A DNA stretch of 64,000 bases from Antarcticimicrobium sediminis (GCF_004348975.1 NZ_SMFP01000004.1:283419-347418); one strand, 5' to 3'; positions 42,009 through 52,300 are shown, counted from the stretch's first letter. Notes: generated by a model not told the origin, from the letters alone. Numbers and translations are program-made.

Positions 42009-43190
42009 ATGTCCCGCAAGAACTTTACTTTCACCTCCGAGTCCGTCTCGGAGGGCCACCCCGATAAGGTCTGTGACCGGATTTCGGATGCCGTTCTCGA
42101 CGCCTTTCTGGCCGAGGAGCCCGAGGCGCGTGTCGCCTGCGAGACCTTCGCGACCACCGGCATGGTCGTGATCGGCGGCGAGGTCGGTCTTTCGGACCAG
42201 GAGCGGTTGAAAAACTACATGGGCCGGATCGGTCAGATCGCCCGCGACTGCATCCGGGATATCGGATACGAGCAGGAAAAGTTCCATTGGAACACCTGTC
42301 ATGTGCTGAACTTCCTGCATGAACAGTCGGCGCATATCGCCCAAGGCGTGAACGCCGCCGACAACAAGGACGAAGGTGCCGGCGACCAGGGGATCATGTT
42401 TGGCTATGCCACCGATGAGACCGACGCGTTGATGCCGGCCCCGATCCAGTATTCGCACGCGATCCTGCGGCGTCTGGCCGAGGCGCGCAAATCCGGGGCC
42501 GAACCCACCTTGCGCCCCGACGCCAAAAGCCAGCTGTCGGTGCTTTACGAGGATGGCAAACCGGTGCGCGTCAACTCTATCGTGCTGTCGACCCAGCACG
42601 AAAGCGAGGATCAGACCAGCGACGACATCCGCGCCATTGTCGAACCCTATATCCGCGAAGTGCTGCCCGAAGGCTGGATTACGCCGGAAACCGAATGGTG
42701 GGTGAACCCCACCGGCACCTTCGTGATCGGGGGCCCGGACGGCGACGCCGGCCTTACCGGGCGCAAGATCATCGTCGACACCTATGGCGGTGCGGCGCCG
42801 CACGGCGGCGGGGCGTTCTCGGGTAAGGATCCGACCAAGGTTGACCGTTCGGCGGCCTATGCGGCGCGCTATCTGGCCAAGAACGTGGTCGCGGCCGGAC
42901 TGGCAAAGAAATGCACGCTGCAACTGTCCTATGCGATCGGGGTGAGCAAGCCGCTGTCGATCTACGTCGACACACACGGCACCGGTGTTCTTCCCGACGA
43001 GGAGATCGAAAAGGCCATTGATGGCGTGATGGATCTGACCCCGCGCGGCATCCGCGAGCATCTGCAACTGAACAAGCCGATCTATCAGCGCACGGCGGCC
43101 TATGGCCATTTCGGTCGCGAGCCGGACGCCGATGGCGGGTTCAGCTGGGAAAAGACCGATCTGGTCGAGGTGCTGAAAAAGGCGGTCTAA
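42009..43190 (+). CDS. metK: S-adenosylmethionine synthetase
   Basis: 393 residues. Signature motifs are [17 protein letters not shown] and [19 protein letters not shown]; the opening [18 protein letters not shown] is typical. It makes S-adenosylmethionine from methionine and ATP. Expression should be controlled by the riboswitch just upstream, which overlaps the ribosome site. An intrinsic terminator follows, so metK is probably monocistronic. Confidence 0.97.
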   Translation: MSRKNFTFTSESVSEGHPDKVCDRISDAVLDAFLAEEPEARVACETFATTGMVVIGGEVGLSDQERLKNYMGRIGQIARDCIRDIGYEQEKFHWNTCHVLNFLHEQSAHIAQGVNAADNKDEGAGDQGIMFGYATDETDALMPAPIQYSHAILRRLAEARKSGAEPTLRPDAKSQLSVLYEDGKPVRVNSIVLSTQHESEDQTSDDIRAIVEPYIREVLPEGWITPETEWWVNPTGTFVIGGPDGDAGLTGRKIIVDTYGGAAPHGGGAFSGKDPTKVDRSAAYAARYLAKNVVAAGLAKKCTLQLSYAIGVSKPLSIYVDTHGTGVLPDEEIEKAIDGVMDLTPRGIREHLQLNKPIYQRTAAYGHFGREPDADGGFSWEKTDLVEVLKKAV

Positions 43191-43216
43191 GACAGGCCGC
43201 TGACTGCGCTTTCACA

Positions 43217-43251
43217 CCCCTGTCCGGGAAACCGGGCGGGGGTTTCTTTTT
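43217..43251 (+). terminator. Intrinsic terminator of metK
   Basis: CCCCTGTCCGG (43217-43227) pairs with CCGGGCGGGGG (43232-43242) with two wobbles around a GAAA loop, followed by a T-rich run (43243-43251). It begins 26 bases after the metK stop. Confidence 0.85.
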
Positions 43252-43309
43252 GGCCGTGGGGATTTAGCTGTGTTGGGAAGGGATGGCAGAAGACCGCGCG
43301 GCGATCCCG

Positions 43310-43345
43310 CTTCTTTTTCTGGCCTTCATTACTCCCGCCGGAGGC
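43310..43345 (-). repeat. Dispersed intergenic repeat, copy 2
   Basis: The reverse complement contains GCCTCCGGCGGGAGTA and then GGCCAGAAAAAG, matching the copy at 15350-15381 block for block. It lies in the 260-bp gap between metK and the acyltransferase gene, where no credible gene is seen. Confidence 0.55.
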
Positions 43346-43451
43346 ACGCCGCGCCAGCGGCGTTTGCGCCCCGCCTCTTCCCTTGTCGGATCTGTCCCGC
43401 TACTCGGTCTAGCCTGCCTGCTGGTGTGCTCGCCGGCGCGGGAACGCGGGC

Positions 43452-44165
43452 CTAGCTGCGGGGCGCGGTCTCCGCTGCCAGTGGCTCCCGCCCCGCCGCC
43501 CTGTCGCTGGCGTTGGTGACCGCATCAAGGCGCGATTCGAACGCCTGTCGCAGCGACTCGAAATCGGCATCGCTGACCTTGCGCGGCACGCTGCTGGTCC
43601 ATTCCTCGCACAGGAATACCCCGCGCGAGAACGGGGCGGGCAGCCACATCCTGTCCCAGCTGGGAAATTCCACCACCCGGTTGGCCGAGAACGAGACCGC
43701 GAACACCCGCTTGCCTGAACTGCGCGCCCAGATCAGCGGCACGGTGGAGCTGACCCGTGCCGGCCCCCGTGGCCCGTCCGCCGCGATGCCGACCGAGATC
43801 CCTTGGCGTATCCGCCGCAGCACCTCGCGCGACAACGCCACATGCCGCTTGTGGCTGGACATCGAGATGTTCTCCCAGCCGAACCGGCCCAGCAGCACCC
43901 CGACCATGCGCCCGGCCCGCGCGGCCGAGGTCAGGGAACAGATCGATCCGCCAGAGAGGTTGAACATATAGGGGGCCATCATCAGCCGTTGGTGCCAGAC
44001 GACAAAAATCACCGGCTCGCCAGCCTGCACCGCCGCGTCCATGTCCTCGAACCCCTCCCGCCGCCAACGAGACGTGGCATAGGCAAACCGGATATAGCCC
44101 GCGAACAGCGCGCTGACAAAGCGGGCGAACCCGGTGCTGTTCATTAGTCGTTTGCGCAGGCTCAT
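43452..44165 (-). CDS. Lysophospholipid acyltransferase family protein (DUF374)
   Basis: 237 residues. The N-terminus is weakly hydrophobic (SALFAGYIRFAYATS). VIFVVWHQRLMMAPYMF holds the active-site His, and GISVGIAADGPRGPARV and GVLLGRFGWENI are typical of DUF374 proteins, a branch of the PlsC-like fold. It probably acylates a lipid or lipid A precursor at the inner membrane; the acceptor is not known. It is divergent from tRNA-Trp. Confidence 0.88.
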   Translation of the reverse strand: MSLRKRLMNSTGFARFVSALFAGYIRFAYATSRWRREGFEDMDAAVQAGEPVIFVVWHQRLMMAPYMFNLSGGSICSLTSAARAGRMVGVLLGRFGWENISMSSHKRHVALSREVLRRIRQGISVGIAADGPRGPARVSSTVPLIWARSSGKRVFAVSFSANRVVEFPSWDRMWLPAPFSRGVFLCEEWTSSVPRKVSDADFESLRQAFESRLDAVTNASDRAAGREPLAAETAPRS

Positions 44166-44255
44166 GCGCCGCCCCCCTGTGCCGGTCTTTTCTCATAAAG
44201 GACCACGCCCCCGGGGGGCAATGCCTTCGGGTCCGCATTCGGGCAAGATTCCCTC

Positions 44256-44283
44256 TTGTGTCCAGCTGTCCTCTGCCATAAAT
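44256..44283 (+). promoter_or_regulatory. Candidate promoter for tRNA-Trp
   Basis: TTGTGT (44256-44261) and ATAAAT (44278-44283) are 16 bp apart, about 15 bp before the tRNA. The match is moderate. Confidence 0.35.
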
Positions 44284-44297
44284 CAGGGCCCGGCCTT

Positions 44298-44373
44298 AGG
44301 GGTATAGCTCAGCTGGTAGAGCGACGGTCTCCAAAACCGTAGGTCGAGGGTTCGAACCCTTCTGCCCCTGCCA
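44298..44373 (+). tRNA. tRNA-Trp (anticodon CCA)
   Basis: The acceptor arm AGGGGTA (44298-44304) pairs with TGCCCCT (44363-44369). The D-arm contains GCTCAGCTGGTAGAGC. The anticodon loop TCTCCAAAA gives CCA, and the T-arm is AGGGTTCGAACCCT. The 3' CCA is encoded. tRNA-Trp ahead of secE is a common bacterial arrangement and supports the call. Confidence 0.97.
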
Positions 44374-44633
44374 ATTTCCACAAATTTCCCGCCAACCGAC
44401 GCGCGGTCGTGAGTCGCGGCGCGCTGGTCGATACCGATTGGGTCGGTTGGTTCCGGTTGGTGTGGCTGTCCTGATTCACCCGGTGGCGGGGATCTTTATC
44501 CCGGGGGCCGGGGCAGGGGGATGTCACGGCCTGTGTACAGAACGGCCCCGAAACTCCCCAAATCGCTGCGGCACCGCAAAGATGCAGGCAGGCGGGGTGT
44601 ACGATCCGGCCCGCGAATTCCCCAATCCGCGAC
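44374..44633. other. Non-coding gap between tRNA-Trp and the secE promoter
   Basis: No supported gene. A 77-codon frame at 44438-44671 has no family resemblance and no ribosome site. A short hairpin (GGGAT/ATCCC near 44491-44505) might end or process the tRNA transcript, but there is no T-run. Confidence 0.5.
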
Positions 44634-44662
44634 TTGAATTCTGCGCTCCACCCGGATATGTG
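44634..44662 (+). promoter_or_regulatory. Candidate promoter of secE
   Basis: TTGAAT (44634-44639) and TATGTG (44657-44662) are separated by 17 bp and end 29 bp before the secE ATG. Confidence 0.45.
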
Positions 44663-44691
44663 CCCCTTTAATTCAGACAGGATTTCCGCCT

Positions 44692-44889
44692 ATGGCCACC
44701 ACCAATCCGATCCAGTTCATCCAGCAGGTCCGCTCCGAGATCGCCAAGGTCGCTTGGCCGACGCGGCGCGAAGTGCTCCTGACCACGGTGATGGTGTTCA
44801 TCATGGCCGCGCTGACCGCGACCTTCTTTGCGATGGTCGACCTGTTGATCCGCGCGGGTCTGCAAAGTATTCTGACGGCCTTTGGCTGA
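44692..44889 (+). CDS. secE: Preprotein translocase subunit SecE
   Basis: 65 residues with one C-terminal membrane helix. FIQQVRSEIAKVAWPTRREV is the diagnostic amphipathic segment contacting SecY. This is the short single-helix form usual outside Enterobacteria. SecE clamps SecY in the translocon. It is followed by nusG across an unusually long 222-bp gap containing a terminator-like hairpin. Confidence 0.96.
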   Translation: MATTNPIQFIQQVRSEIAKVAWPTRREVLLTTVMVFIMAALTATFFAMVDLLIRAGLQSILTAFG

Positions 44890-44984
44890 TCGTCTTTGGC
44901 GGGATTGGGGCCGGGACGAAAGTGGCTCCGACCCCTTGATCATTGCGGCCCTTGGCTGTAACTGAGCCCCTACCTTTGGGGTGT

Positions 44985-45018
44985 GGCGTGCGGCGATTCG
45001 AGTTGCGCGCCGATTTTT
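44985..45018 (+). terminator. Terminator-like hairpin between secE and nusG
   Basis: GGCGTGCGGC (44985-44994) pairs with GTTGCGCGCC (45002-45011), using three G-T wobbles, followed by GATTTTTATT. It may be an attenuator that limits read-through from secE to nusG. Confidence 0.45.
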
Positions 45019-45111
45019 ATTCCGGGGCGGCGGTTCAACTGCCTGAAACTCTTACAAAAATCGGTGCCCGAAAGTCGGTTGCGCCGGATCAGGACAAGGA
45101 CATCAGGGCTC

Positions 45112-45645
45112 ATGGCGAAGCGATGGTACTCGGTCAGCGTTCTTTCCAATTTCGAGAAGAAGATCGCGGAACAGATCAGAATCGCTGCGGCCGAGAGCGG
45201 GCTTGAGGACGAGATCGACGAAGTGTTGGTGCCCACCGAAGAGGTGATCGAAGTGCGCCGGGGCAAGAAGGTCACGACCGAGCGGCGGTTCATGCCCGGT
45301 TACGTGCTGGTGCATATGGAGATGTCCGATCGCGGCTATCACCTGATCAACACGATCAACCGCGTTACCGGCTTCCTCGGCCCGCAGGGTCGTCCGATGC
45401 CGATGCGGGACGCCGAGGTCAATCAGATCCTCAACCGCGTTCAGGAGGGTGAGGACGCCCCCCGTACGCTGATCCATTTCGAGATCGGCGAGCGCGTCAA
45501 GGTCAACGAAGGCCCGTTCGAGGACTTCGATGGCATGATCGAAGAAGTAGACGACGACAACCAGCGCCTGAAGGTGTCTGTGTCGATCTTTGGCCGGGAA
45601 ACCCCGGTCGAACTGGAATTCATGCAGGTCACCAAACAGACCTGA
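45112..45645 (+). CDS. nusG: Transcription termination/antitermination protein NusG
   Basis: 177 residues from ATG 45112 (MAKRWYSVSVLSNFEKKIAE). The NGN domain contains RFMPGYVLVHMEM, and the C-terminal KOW domain has GERVKVNEGPFEDFDGMIEEV. NusG binds RNA polymerase, and its KOW domain binds Rho or S10. An in-frame extension upstream lacks similarity and was excluded. Confidence 0.96.
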   Translation: MAKRWYSVSVLSNFEKKIAEQIRIAAAESGLEDEIDEVLVPTEEVIEVRRGKKVTTERRFMPGYVLVHMEMSDRGYHLINTINRVTGFLGPQGRPMPMRDAEVNQILNRVQEGEDAPRTLIHFEIGERVKVNEGPFEDFDGMIEEVDDDNQRLKVSVSIFGRETPVELEFMQVTKQT

Positions 45646-45751
45646 TATGATGTGAGCGTGGGAGGGTGTCGGCGACGCGTCGCCGGGGCCCGGACCACAC
45701 AACAAAAACCCGAGGAACGCGTTCCGAGGGTGTTGGAAAGGAGAAAGGCCA

Positions 45752-46177
45752 ATGGCCAAGAAACTCGCCGGGACCATGAAGCTTCAGGTTGCCGCCGGCA
45801 AAGCGAATCCCTCCCCGCCGGTCGGTCCGGCGCTGGGTCAGCGCGGCATCAATATCATGGAATTCTGCAAGGCGTTCAACGCCAAGACTGCGGATATGGA
45901 GCCCGGTGCGCCGTGCCCGACCGTGATCACGTATTATCAGGACAAGTCCTTTACGATGGACATCAAGACGCCGCCGGCGTCGTACTACCTTCGTAAAGCG
46001 GCCAAAGTGGAATCGGGCGCGACCAACCCGGGCCGCGACACCGTCGGATCGGTGAGCATCGCACAGGTTCGCGAGATTGCTGAAGCCAAGATGAAAGATC
46101 TTAGCGCCAACGATATCGAAGCGGCTATGCACATCATTCTGGGCAGCGCCCGCTCCATGGGCATCGAGGTTAAGTAA
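45752..46177 (+). CDS. rplK: 50S ribosomal protein L11
   Basis: 141 residues with [20 protein letters not shown] (proline-rich hinge and thiostrepton region) and a C-terminal RNA-binding domain. The ribosome site AAAGGAGAA precedes the ATG. L11 forms the GTPase-associated centre with 23S rRNA. It overlaps functionally with rplA, which starts after one intervening base. Confidence 0.97.
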   Translation: MAKKLAGTMKLQVAAGKANPSPPVGPALGQRGINIMEFCKAFNAKTADMEPGAPCPTVITYYQDKSFTMDIKTPPASYYLRKAAKVESGATNPGRDTVGSVSIAQVREIAEAKMKDLSANDIEAAMHIILGSARSMGIEVK

Positions 46178-46178
46178 T

Positions 46179-46877
46179 ATGGCAAAGCTTGGAAAACGCA
46201 CCCGCGCCTCCCGCGAAGCCTTTGCTGGCAAGGAAAACCTGTCGGTCGAAGACGCCGTTGCTCTGGTCAAGAATGCGGCCGCAGCTAAGTTCGACGAGAC
46301 CGTCGAAATTGCGCTGAACCTGGGTGTCGACCCGCGCCACGCTGACCAGATGGTCCGCGGTGTGATCGGCCTGCCCAACGGCACTGGCAAGAACATGCGC
46401 GTTGCCGTGTTTGCACGTGGCGCCAAAGCTGACGAGGCCACTGCGGCCGGCGCGGATATCGTGGGCGCCGAGGATCTGATGGAAACCGTTCAGGGCGGTA
46501 CCATTGAATTCGACCGTTGCATTGCGACCCCGGACATGATGCCGATCGTTGGTCGTCTGGGCAAAGTTTTGGGCCCGCGCAACCTGATGCCGAACCCCAA
46601 GGTTGGCACCGTGACCATGGATGTGACCCAGGCCGTCAAAGACGCCAAGGGTGGTCAGGTTCAGTTCAAAGCCGAGAAGGCCGGTGTGGTTCATGCCGGT
46701 GTTGGCAAGGTGTCGTTCGATACGGCCAAGCTGGTCGAGAACGTGCGCGCCTTTGTCGATGCCGTGGCCAAGGCCCGTCCGGCTGGCGCCAAAGGCACCT
46801 ACATGAAGAAGATCGCGCTGAGCTCCACCATGGGCCCGGGCGTGACGATCGACGTGGCTGACGCCACGGGCGAGTAA
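46179..46877 (+). CDS. rplA: 50S ribosomal protein L1
   Basis: 232 residues, with [15 protein letters not shown] and [16 protein letters not shown], the core L1 stalk motifs. In other bacteria L1 represses its own L11-L1 mRNA. The gene that follows 10 bp later is not ribosomal, which breaks the usual rplA-rplJ adjacency. Confidence 0.97.
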   Translation: MAKLGKRTRASREAFAGKENLSVEDAVALVKNAAAAKFDETVEIALNLGVDPRHADQMVRGVIGLPNGTGKNMRVAVFARGAKADEATAAGADIVGAEDLMETVQGGTIEFDRCIATPDMMPIVGRLGKVLGPRNLMPNPKVGTVTMDVTQAVKDAKGGQVQFKAEKAGVVHAGVGKVSFDTAKLVENVRAFVDAVAKARPAGAKGTYMKKIALSSTMGPGVTIDVADATGE

Positions 46878-46887
46878 CGCAAATCTG

Positions 46888-47805
46888 ATGCAGGGCGCGT
46901 GGCGAGCCGCCGCAATCCTGAATGAGGACCTGGCTGATACAATGCGCTTTGCCGCGTGGTATCTGTCCGGGGGGGCTTCCTCGCTCCTGCTGATGTTTGA
47001 CAATCCCCAGGACCCCGCCATCGGGGTCCTGGGTGACCATCCCCGGATCGAATGCGTGCCCTGCACGCCGGAGTTCTGGGCGATGCTGGGCATGACGCCC
47101 GATACCAATTTCCCCAAACGCCAGAACGCCGCGCTGACCTGGGCCTATCATCGTACTGATGAGCCGTGGTTCCTGAACGTGGACGCGGACGAGTTTCTGT
47201 ATATCGAAGGGCGGTCCATCGCCACGCTGCTGGCGGCGCAACCGCGCGCAATCGAGGCGGTGCGGGTGCTGACGGCTGAGGTGGTGCGCCCGGTGGCGCC
47301 GATGGAGCAGTTGCAGTTCCGCCTGCCGATGCCGCGTGATGCGGCCCGGCGCGTCTATGGTGAGAGCGCGGCGCTGTTCGGCCCCCGGCGGCGGGGGCTG
47401 ATCGGGCACCCGCAGGGAAAATCCGCAACCCGGACCGGGCTATCGGATGCGCGGGCGCGCCAGCACTGGGTCGAGCGGTCTGACGGCACCCCGGTGGCTG
47501 AACGCCTGGTCGGGGCGGCGCAGCGCGGTTTTCTGCTGCACATGATCGGCTATGATTTTGAGGCTTGGCGGCGCAAGCTGGAGTGGCGCTCGGTCTCGCG
47601 CGGGTTTACCACACCGATGACCCGCCGGATCGAGGCAGCGATGTCTTCGGGCGCGCCCGAGGCGCCATTGCGCGCGCTGTATGACGCGATGCACAAGCTG
47701 GATGAGGCGGCCTTGGCGCGGCTGGACGAGGTCGGTGCGCGGCTGGAGCTGGCGCTGGATCTGGACGCACCGCGGCGGGCGCTCTTTGATTCCGCCAAAG
47801 GTTAA
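46888..47805 (+). CDS. Glycosyltransferase-2-like protein inserted between rplA and rplJ
   Basis: 305 residues. It begins directly in the domain, AAILNEDLADTMRFAAWYL, a pattern of the GT2_4/GT92-like group that has an E-R/D-F-WY opening. NFPKRQNAALTWAYHR and FLNVDADEFLYI supply the conserved DxDE metal motif. A basic central part and an Ala-rich C-terminus follow. No ribosome site is obvious and the start is only 10 bp after rplA, so translation may be coupled and expression tied to ribosomal protein synthesis. The sugar and acceptor are unknown. Confidence 0.72.
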   Translation: MQGAWRAAAILNEDLADTMRFAAWYLSGGASSLLLMFDNPQDPAIGVLGDHPRIECVPCTPEFWAMLGMTPDTNFPKRQNAALTWAYHRTDEPWFLNVDADEFLYIEGRSIATLLAAQPRAIEAVRVLTAEVVRPVAPMEQLQFRLPMPRDAARRVYGESAALFGPRRRGLIGHPQGKSATRTGLSDARARQHWVERSDGTPVAERLVGAAQRGFLLHMIGYDFEAWRRKLEWRSVSRGFTTPMTRRIEAAMSSGAPEAPLRALYDAMHKLDEAALARLDEVGARLELALDLDAPRRALFDSAKG

Positions 47806-47879
47806 TTTCCGATTGATGTGTCATGCATACGATTTACCCCTTGGAAAGCAGGGAAATCCGGCCTAAGTAGGGTCGCGGG

Positions 47880-47916
47880 ATAAAGCGTGCGATTCGTCGT
47901 GCGCTTTATTTCGTTT
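47880..47916 (+). terminator. Hairpin ending the rplK-rplA-glycosyltransferase segment
   Basis: ATAAAGCG (47880-47887) pairs with CGCTTTAT (47902-47909) around a 14-base loop, followed by TTCGTTT. It separates the glycosyltransferase gene from the rplJ leader. Confidence 0.5.
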
Positions 47917-48098
47917 CGTCCAAGATGGCGGGTGGCCTTGGCCTTAATGTCCTGCCTGAGACGGGAAAGACCAGATTGACCGGGGGCTTTGCCTTCGGGC
48001 GGTTTTTGGCTCAACCCCGTAATTCGGACCTGAACGCCGGGCTTTGTCCGGCAAACTTGAGCCGGGGCGCGGTAGCGCCCCATAACTTGGAGAGAACT
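47917..48098 (+). promoter_or_regulatory. rplJ leader (candidate L10 autoregulatory region)
   Basis: This ~180-nt untranslated stretch precedes rplJ. It contains a perfect hairpin, GGGGCGC (48064-48070)/GCGCCCC (48075-48081), eight bases before the Shine-Dalgarno GGAG. L10 or L10-L12 complexes bind such leaders in other bacteria; that is inferred here from position only. Confidence 0.4.
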
Positions 48099-48617
48099 GT
48101 GGATAGAGCCCAGAAAGAGAAAGTGGTCGAGGAACTCGGCCAAATCTTCGAAAGCTCTGGCGTTGTGGTGGTTGCCCACTACACCGGTCTGACAGTAGCT
48201 GAGATGCAAGACCTGCGCGCGCGTGCACGCGAAGCGGGTGGGTCTGTGCGTGTTGCCAAGAACAAGCTCGCCAAAATCGCCCTTGAGGGTAAGCCCTGCG
48301 AAAGCATGGTGGACCTGCTGACCGGTATGACCGTTCTAACCTATTCCGAGGATCCTGTGGCTGCGGCCAAGGTTGCCGAGGGCTTCGCCAAAGAGAACAA
48401 AAAGTTCGAAATCCTTGGCGGTGCAATGGGTGAAAACGCTCTGGACCGGGCCGGTGTCGAGGCCGTGTCGAAAATGCCGTCGCGCGATGAACTTATCGCA
48501 ACGATCGCTGGCATGCTCGGCGCACCCGCCTCCAACATCGCTGGGGCAATTGGCGCACCTGCAAGCAACATCGCAAGCATTCTTTCGACCATCGAAGAGA
48601 AGGCCGAAGCCGCGTAA
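48099..48617 (+). CDS. rplJ: 50S ribosomal protein L10
   Basis: 172 residues from GTG 48099 ([17 protein letters not shown]) with GGAG six bases upstream. [14 protein letters not shown] and [13 protein letters not shown] are family motifs; the C-terminal helix ([14 protein letters not shown]) carries L7/L12 dimers. Partner of rplL, 81 bp downstream. Confidence 0.96.
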   Translation: MDRAQKEKVVEELGQIFESSGVVVVAHYTGLTVAEMQDLRARAREAGGSVRVAKNKLAKIALEGKPCESMVDLLTGMTVLTYSEDPVAAAKVAEGFAKENKKFEILGGAMGENALDRAGVEAVSKMPSRDELIATIAGMLGAPASNIAGAIGAPASNIASILSTIEEKAEAA

Positions 48618-48698
48618 GCGGAAAGCGACTTGTACTGACTGGCGTAGGGTGGAGCCCCTCACGTTGGAACACACATCAAAACGGAAAGAGCTGATAAA

Positions 48699-49070
48699 AT
48701 GGCTGATCTGAAAAAACTCGCAGAAGAGATTGTTGGTCTGACGCTCCTGGAAGCCCAGGAACTGAAAACCATCCTGAAAGACGAATATGGCATCGAGCCC
48801 GCCGCTGGCGGCGCTGTCATGATGGCAGGCCCGGCTGACGCCGGCGCAGCCGAAGAAGAAAAGACCGAATTCGACGTCGTTCTGAAGAACGCCGGCGCTT
48901 CCAAGATCAACGTGATCAAAGAAGTGCGCGCCCTGACCGGTCTGGGCCTGAAAGAAGCCAAGGAATTGGTGGAAGCTGGCGGCAAGATCAAAGAAGGCGT
49001 GTCGAAAGACGAAGCCGAAGAAGTCAAAGGCAAGCTGGAAGCAGCTGGCGCCGAAGTCGAAGTGGCCTAA
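48699..49070 (+). CDS. rplL: 50S ribosomal protein L7/L12
   Basis: 123 residues: N-terminal dimerisation helices ([19 protein letters not shown]), an Ala/Gly hinge near residue 40-50, and the C-terminal factor-binding domain ([20 protein letters not shown]). It recruits translation GTPases. It is followed by two hairpins before rpoB. Confidence 0.97.
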   Translation: MADLKKLAEEIVGLTLLEAQELKTILKDEYGIEPAAGGAVMMAGPADAGAAEEEKTEFDVVLKNAGASKINVIKEVRALTGLGLKEAKELVEAGGKIKEGVSKDEAEEVKGKLEAAGAEVEVA

Positions 49071-49108
49071 GCCACATCGGTGCGCGGCGCGAGCCGACGT
49101 AGAAACGG

Positions 49109-49185
49109 GGCTGGATCCGGGGAATACCGGATCCAGCCGAACCTGTCTTAGAAAGGGCCCAGGCGAGGGCCGGACTCTTTCTAAG
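49109..49185 (+). terminator. Two hairpins in the rplL-rpoB gap (attenuator/processing region)
   Basis: The first hairpin is GGCTGGATCCGG (49109-49120) with its perfect complement (49127-49138). The second is CTTAGAAAG (49147-49155) with CTTTCTAAG (49177-49185). Neither has a strong T-run. In E. coli the same gap holds a partial terminator and an RNase III site; an equivalent role is inferred. Confidence 0.6.
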
Positions 49186-49323
49186 GCGTGGTTCTAGGAT
49201 CGGGAAGGACGCCAGTCGGGACGGCGACCGCGAATTGATCCGAACTTGCGATCTCGTATGGGGAAGCGGCCGTGGCCCGGCGGCTGTCTTTCCCGGTGAG
49301 AAACTGAAAAGGTGACCACTGAT

Positions 49324-52300
49324 ATGGCGCAAACCTTCCTCGGCCAGAAACGTCTTCGGAAGTACTATGGCAAAATCCGCGAAGTGCTGGAGATGCCGAA
49401 CCTCATCGAGGTTCAGAAATCCTCGTATGAGCTGTTCCTGAAATCCGGCGATCAGCCCGATCCGCAGGACGGTGAAGGCATCAAAGGTGTGTTCCAGTCG
49501 GTATTCCCGATCAAGGACTTCAACGAGACCGCGGTACTGGAGTTCGTGAAATACGAGCTTGAAAAGCCGAAATACGATGTCGAGGAATGCATGCAACGCG
49601 ACATGACCTACAGCGCTCCGCTGAAGGTCACGCTGCGTCTGATCGTGTTCGATGTGGACGAGGATACCGGCGCCAAGTCGGTGAAGGACATCAAGGAGCA
49701 GGACGTGTTCATGGGCGACATGCCGCTCATGACGCCGAACGGCACCTTTGTCGTCAACGGGACCGAGCGGGTGATCGTGTCCCAGATGCACCGTTCGCCG
49801 GGCGTGTTCTTTGACCATGACAAGGGCAAGACCCACAGTTCGGGCAAACTGCTGTTCGCTTGCCGGATCATTCCGTATCGCGGGTCGTGGCTGGATTTCG
49901 AATTCGACGCCAAGGACATCGTGTTCGCGCGCATCGACCGTCGTCGCAAACTGCCGGTGACCACGCTGCTTTATGCGCTGGGGCTGGATCAGGAAGGCAT
50001 CATGGATGCCTATTACGACACAGTTACCTATACCCTGCGCAAGGGTGAAGGCTGGGTCGCGCCGTTCTTCCCCGAGCGGGCGCGCGGTACCCGTCCGACC
50101 TTTGATCTGGTCGATGCCGCAACCGGCGAGATCATCGCCGAGGCCACCAAGAAGGTGACCCCGCGCGCGGTCAAGAAGCTGATCGACGAAGGCTCTGTCA
50201 CCGATCTGCTGGTGCCGTTCGAAAATATCGTTGGCAAGTTCGTGGCCAAGGACATGATCGACGAGGAAACCGGCGCGATCTATGTCGAAGCCGGCGATGA
50301 GCTGACGCTGGAATACGACAAGGGCGGCGATCTGATCGGCGGCACCGTCAAGGAGCTGGTCGATGCTGGCGTCACCGAGATTCCGGTGCTGGACATCGAT
50401 AACATCAACGTTGGCCCCTATATCCGCAACACCATGGCGATGGACAAGAACATGGGCCGCGATACCGCGCTCATGGACATCTATCGCGTGATGCGCCCGG
50501 GCGAGCCGCCCACCGTCGAGGCGGCGTCGTCGCTGTTCAACACGCTGTTCTTCGATCACGACCGCTATGACCTGTCGGCCGTGGGCCGGGTCAAGATGAA
50601 CATGCGTCTGGCACTGGACAAGCCTGACACCCAGCGCACGCTGGATAGCAAGGACATCGTCTCCTGCATCAAGGCGCTGGTTGAGCTGCGCGATGGCAAG
50701 GGCGACATCGACGACATCGACCACCTTGGCAACCGCCGGGTGCGCTCGGTCGGCGAGCTGATGGAAAACCAGTATCGCGTCGGTCTGCTGCGGATGGAAC
50801 GCGCGATCAAGGAACGCATGTCCAGTGTCGAGATCGACACTGTGATGCCGCAGGATCTGATCAACGCCAAACCTGCCGCCGCTGCGGTCCGCGAATTCTT
50901 CGGCTCTTCGCAGCTGTCGCAATTCATGGACCAGACCAACCCGCTGTCCGAAGTCACCCACAAACGCCGTCTCTCGGCGCTTGGGCCGGGTGGTCTGACA
51001 CGCGAGCGTGCGGGCTTTGAAGTGCGCGACGTTCACCCGACCCACTATGGCCGGATGTGCCCGATTGAAACGCCGGAAGGGCCGAACATTGGTCTGATCA
51101 ACTCGCTGGCCACCTTTGCCCGCGTGAACAAATACGGCTTCATCGAGACCCCCTATCGCGTCGTCAAGGACACCCATGTGACCGATGAGGTCCATTACAT
51201 GTCCGCGACCGAGGAAATGCGTCACACCGTGGCACAGGCCAACGCGACGCTGGACGAGAACGGCAACTTTATCAACGATCTGGTCAGCACGCGGAAATCG
51301 GGCGACTATACGCTTGCCCCGCGCGAAAACGTGGACCTGATCGACGTGTCGCCGAAACAGCTGGTGTCGGTTGCGGCCTCGCTGATCCCGTTCCTTGAAA
51401 ACGACGACGCCAACCGCGCCCTGATGGGCTCGAACATGCAACGTCAGGCGGTTCCGCTTCTGCGGGCCGAGGCGCCGCTGGTCGGCACCGGTATCGAAGA
51501 AGTCGTTGCACGCGATTCCGGTGCGGCCATCATGGCCAAGCGGGCTGGCGTGATCGATCAGGTCGATGCCCAGCGGATCGTGATCCGGGCCACCAATGAT
51601 CTGGAACTGGGCGATGCCGGCGTCGACATCTACCGGATGCGCAAGTTCCAGCGGTCGAACCAGAACACCTGTATCAACCAGCGTCCGCTGGTGAAGGTCG
51701 GCCAGACGGTCGGCAAGGGCGAGGTGATCGCAGACGGTCCTTCGACCGATATGGGCGAACTGGCTCTGGGTAAAAACGTGGCCGTCGCGTTTATGCCTTG
51801 GAATGGCTACAACTACGAAGACTCGATCCTGATTTCGGAACGCATTTCGCGCGATGACGTCTATACCTCGATCCATATCGAGGAATTCGAGGTCGCGGCC
51901 CGCGATACCAAGCTCGGGCCGGAAGAGATCACGCGCGACATCCCGAACGTGGGCGAAGAGGCGCTGCGTAACCTCGACGAGGCTGGCATCGTCTATATCG
52001 GCGCGGATGTGGAGCCGGGCGATATTCTGGTGGGCAAGATCACCCCCAAGGGTGAAAGCCCGATGACCCCGGAAGAGAAACTGCTGCGCGCCATCTTCGG
52101 CGAAAAGGCATCTGACGTGCGCGACACCTCGCTGCGGGTCAAGCCGGGCGATTTCGGCACCGTGGTCGAGGTGCGTGTCTTCAACCGTCATGGGGTGGAA
52201 AAAGACGAGCGCGCCCTGCAGATCGAACGCGAAGAGGTCGAGCGTCTGGCGCGGGACCGTGACGACGAGATGGGGATCTTGGATCGCAACATCTACGCGC

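Noticed and set aside
43270..43519. Two short plus-strand frames between metK and the acyltransferase gene
   Set aside because: They run through a terminator-proximal repeat and the antisense of the acyltransferase; no coding features.
44438..44671. 77-codon frame before secE
   Set aside because: No ribosome site and no family similarity; overlaps the probable secE promoter.
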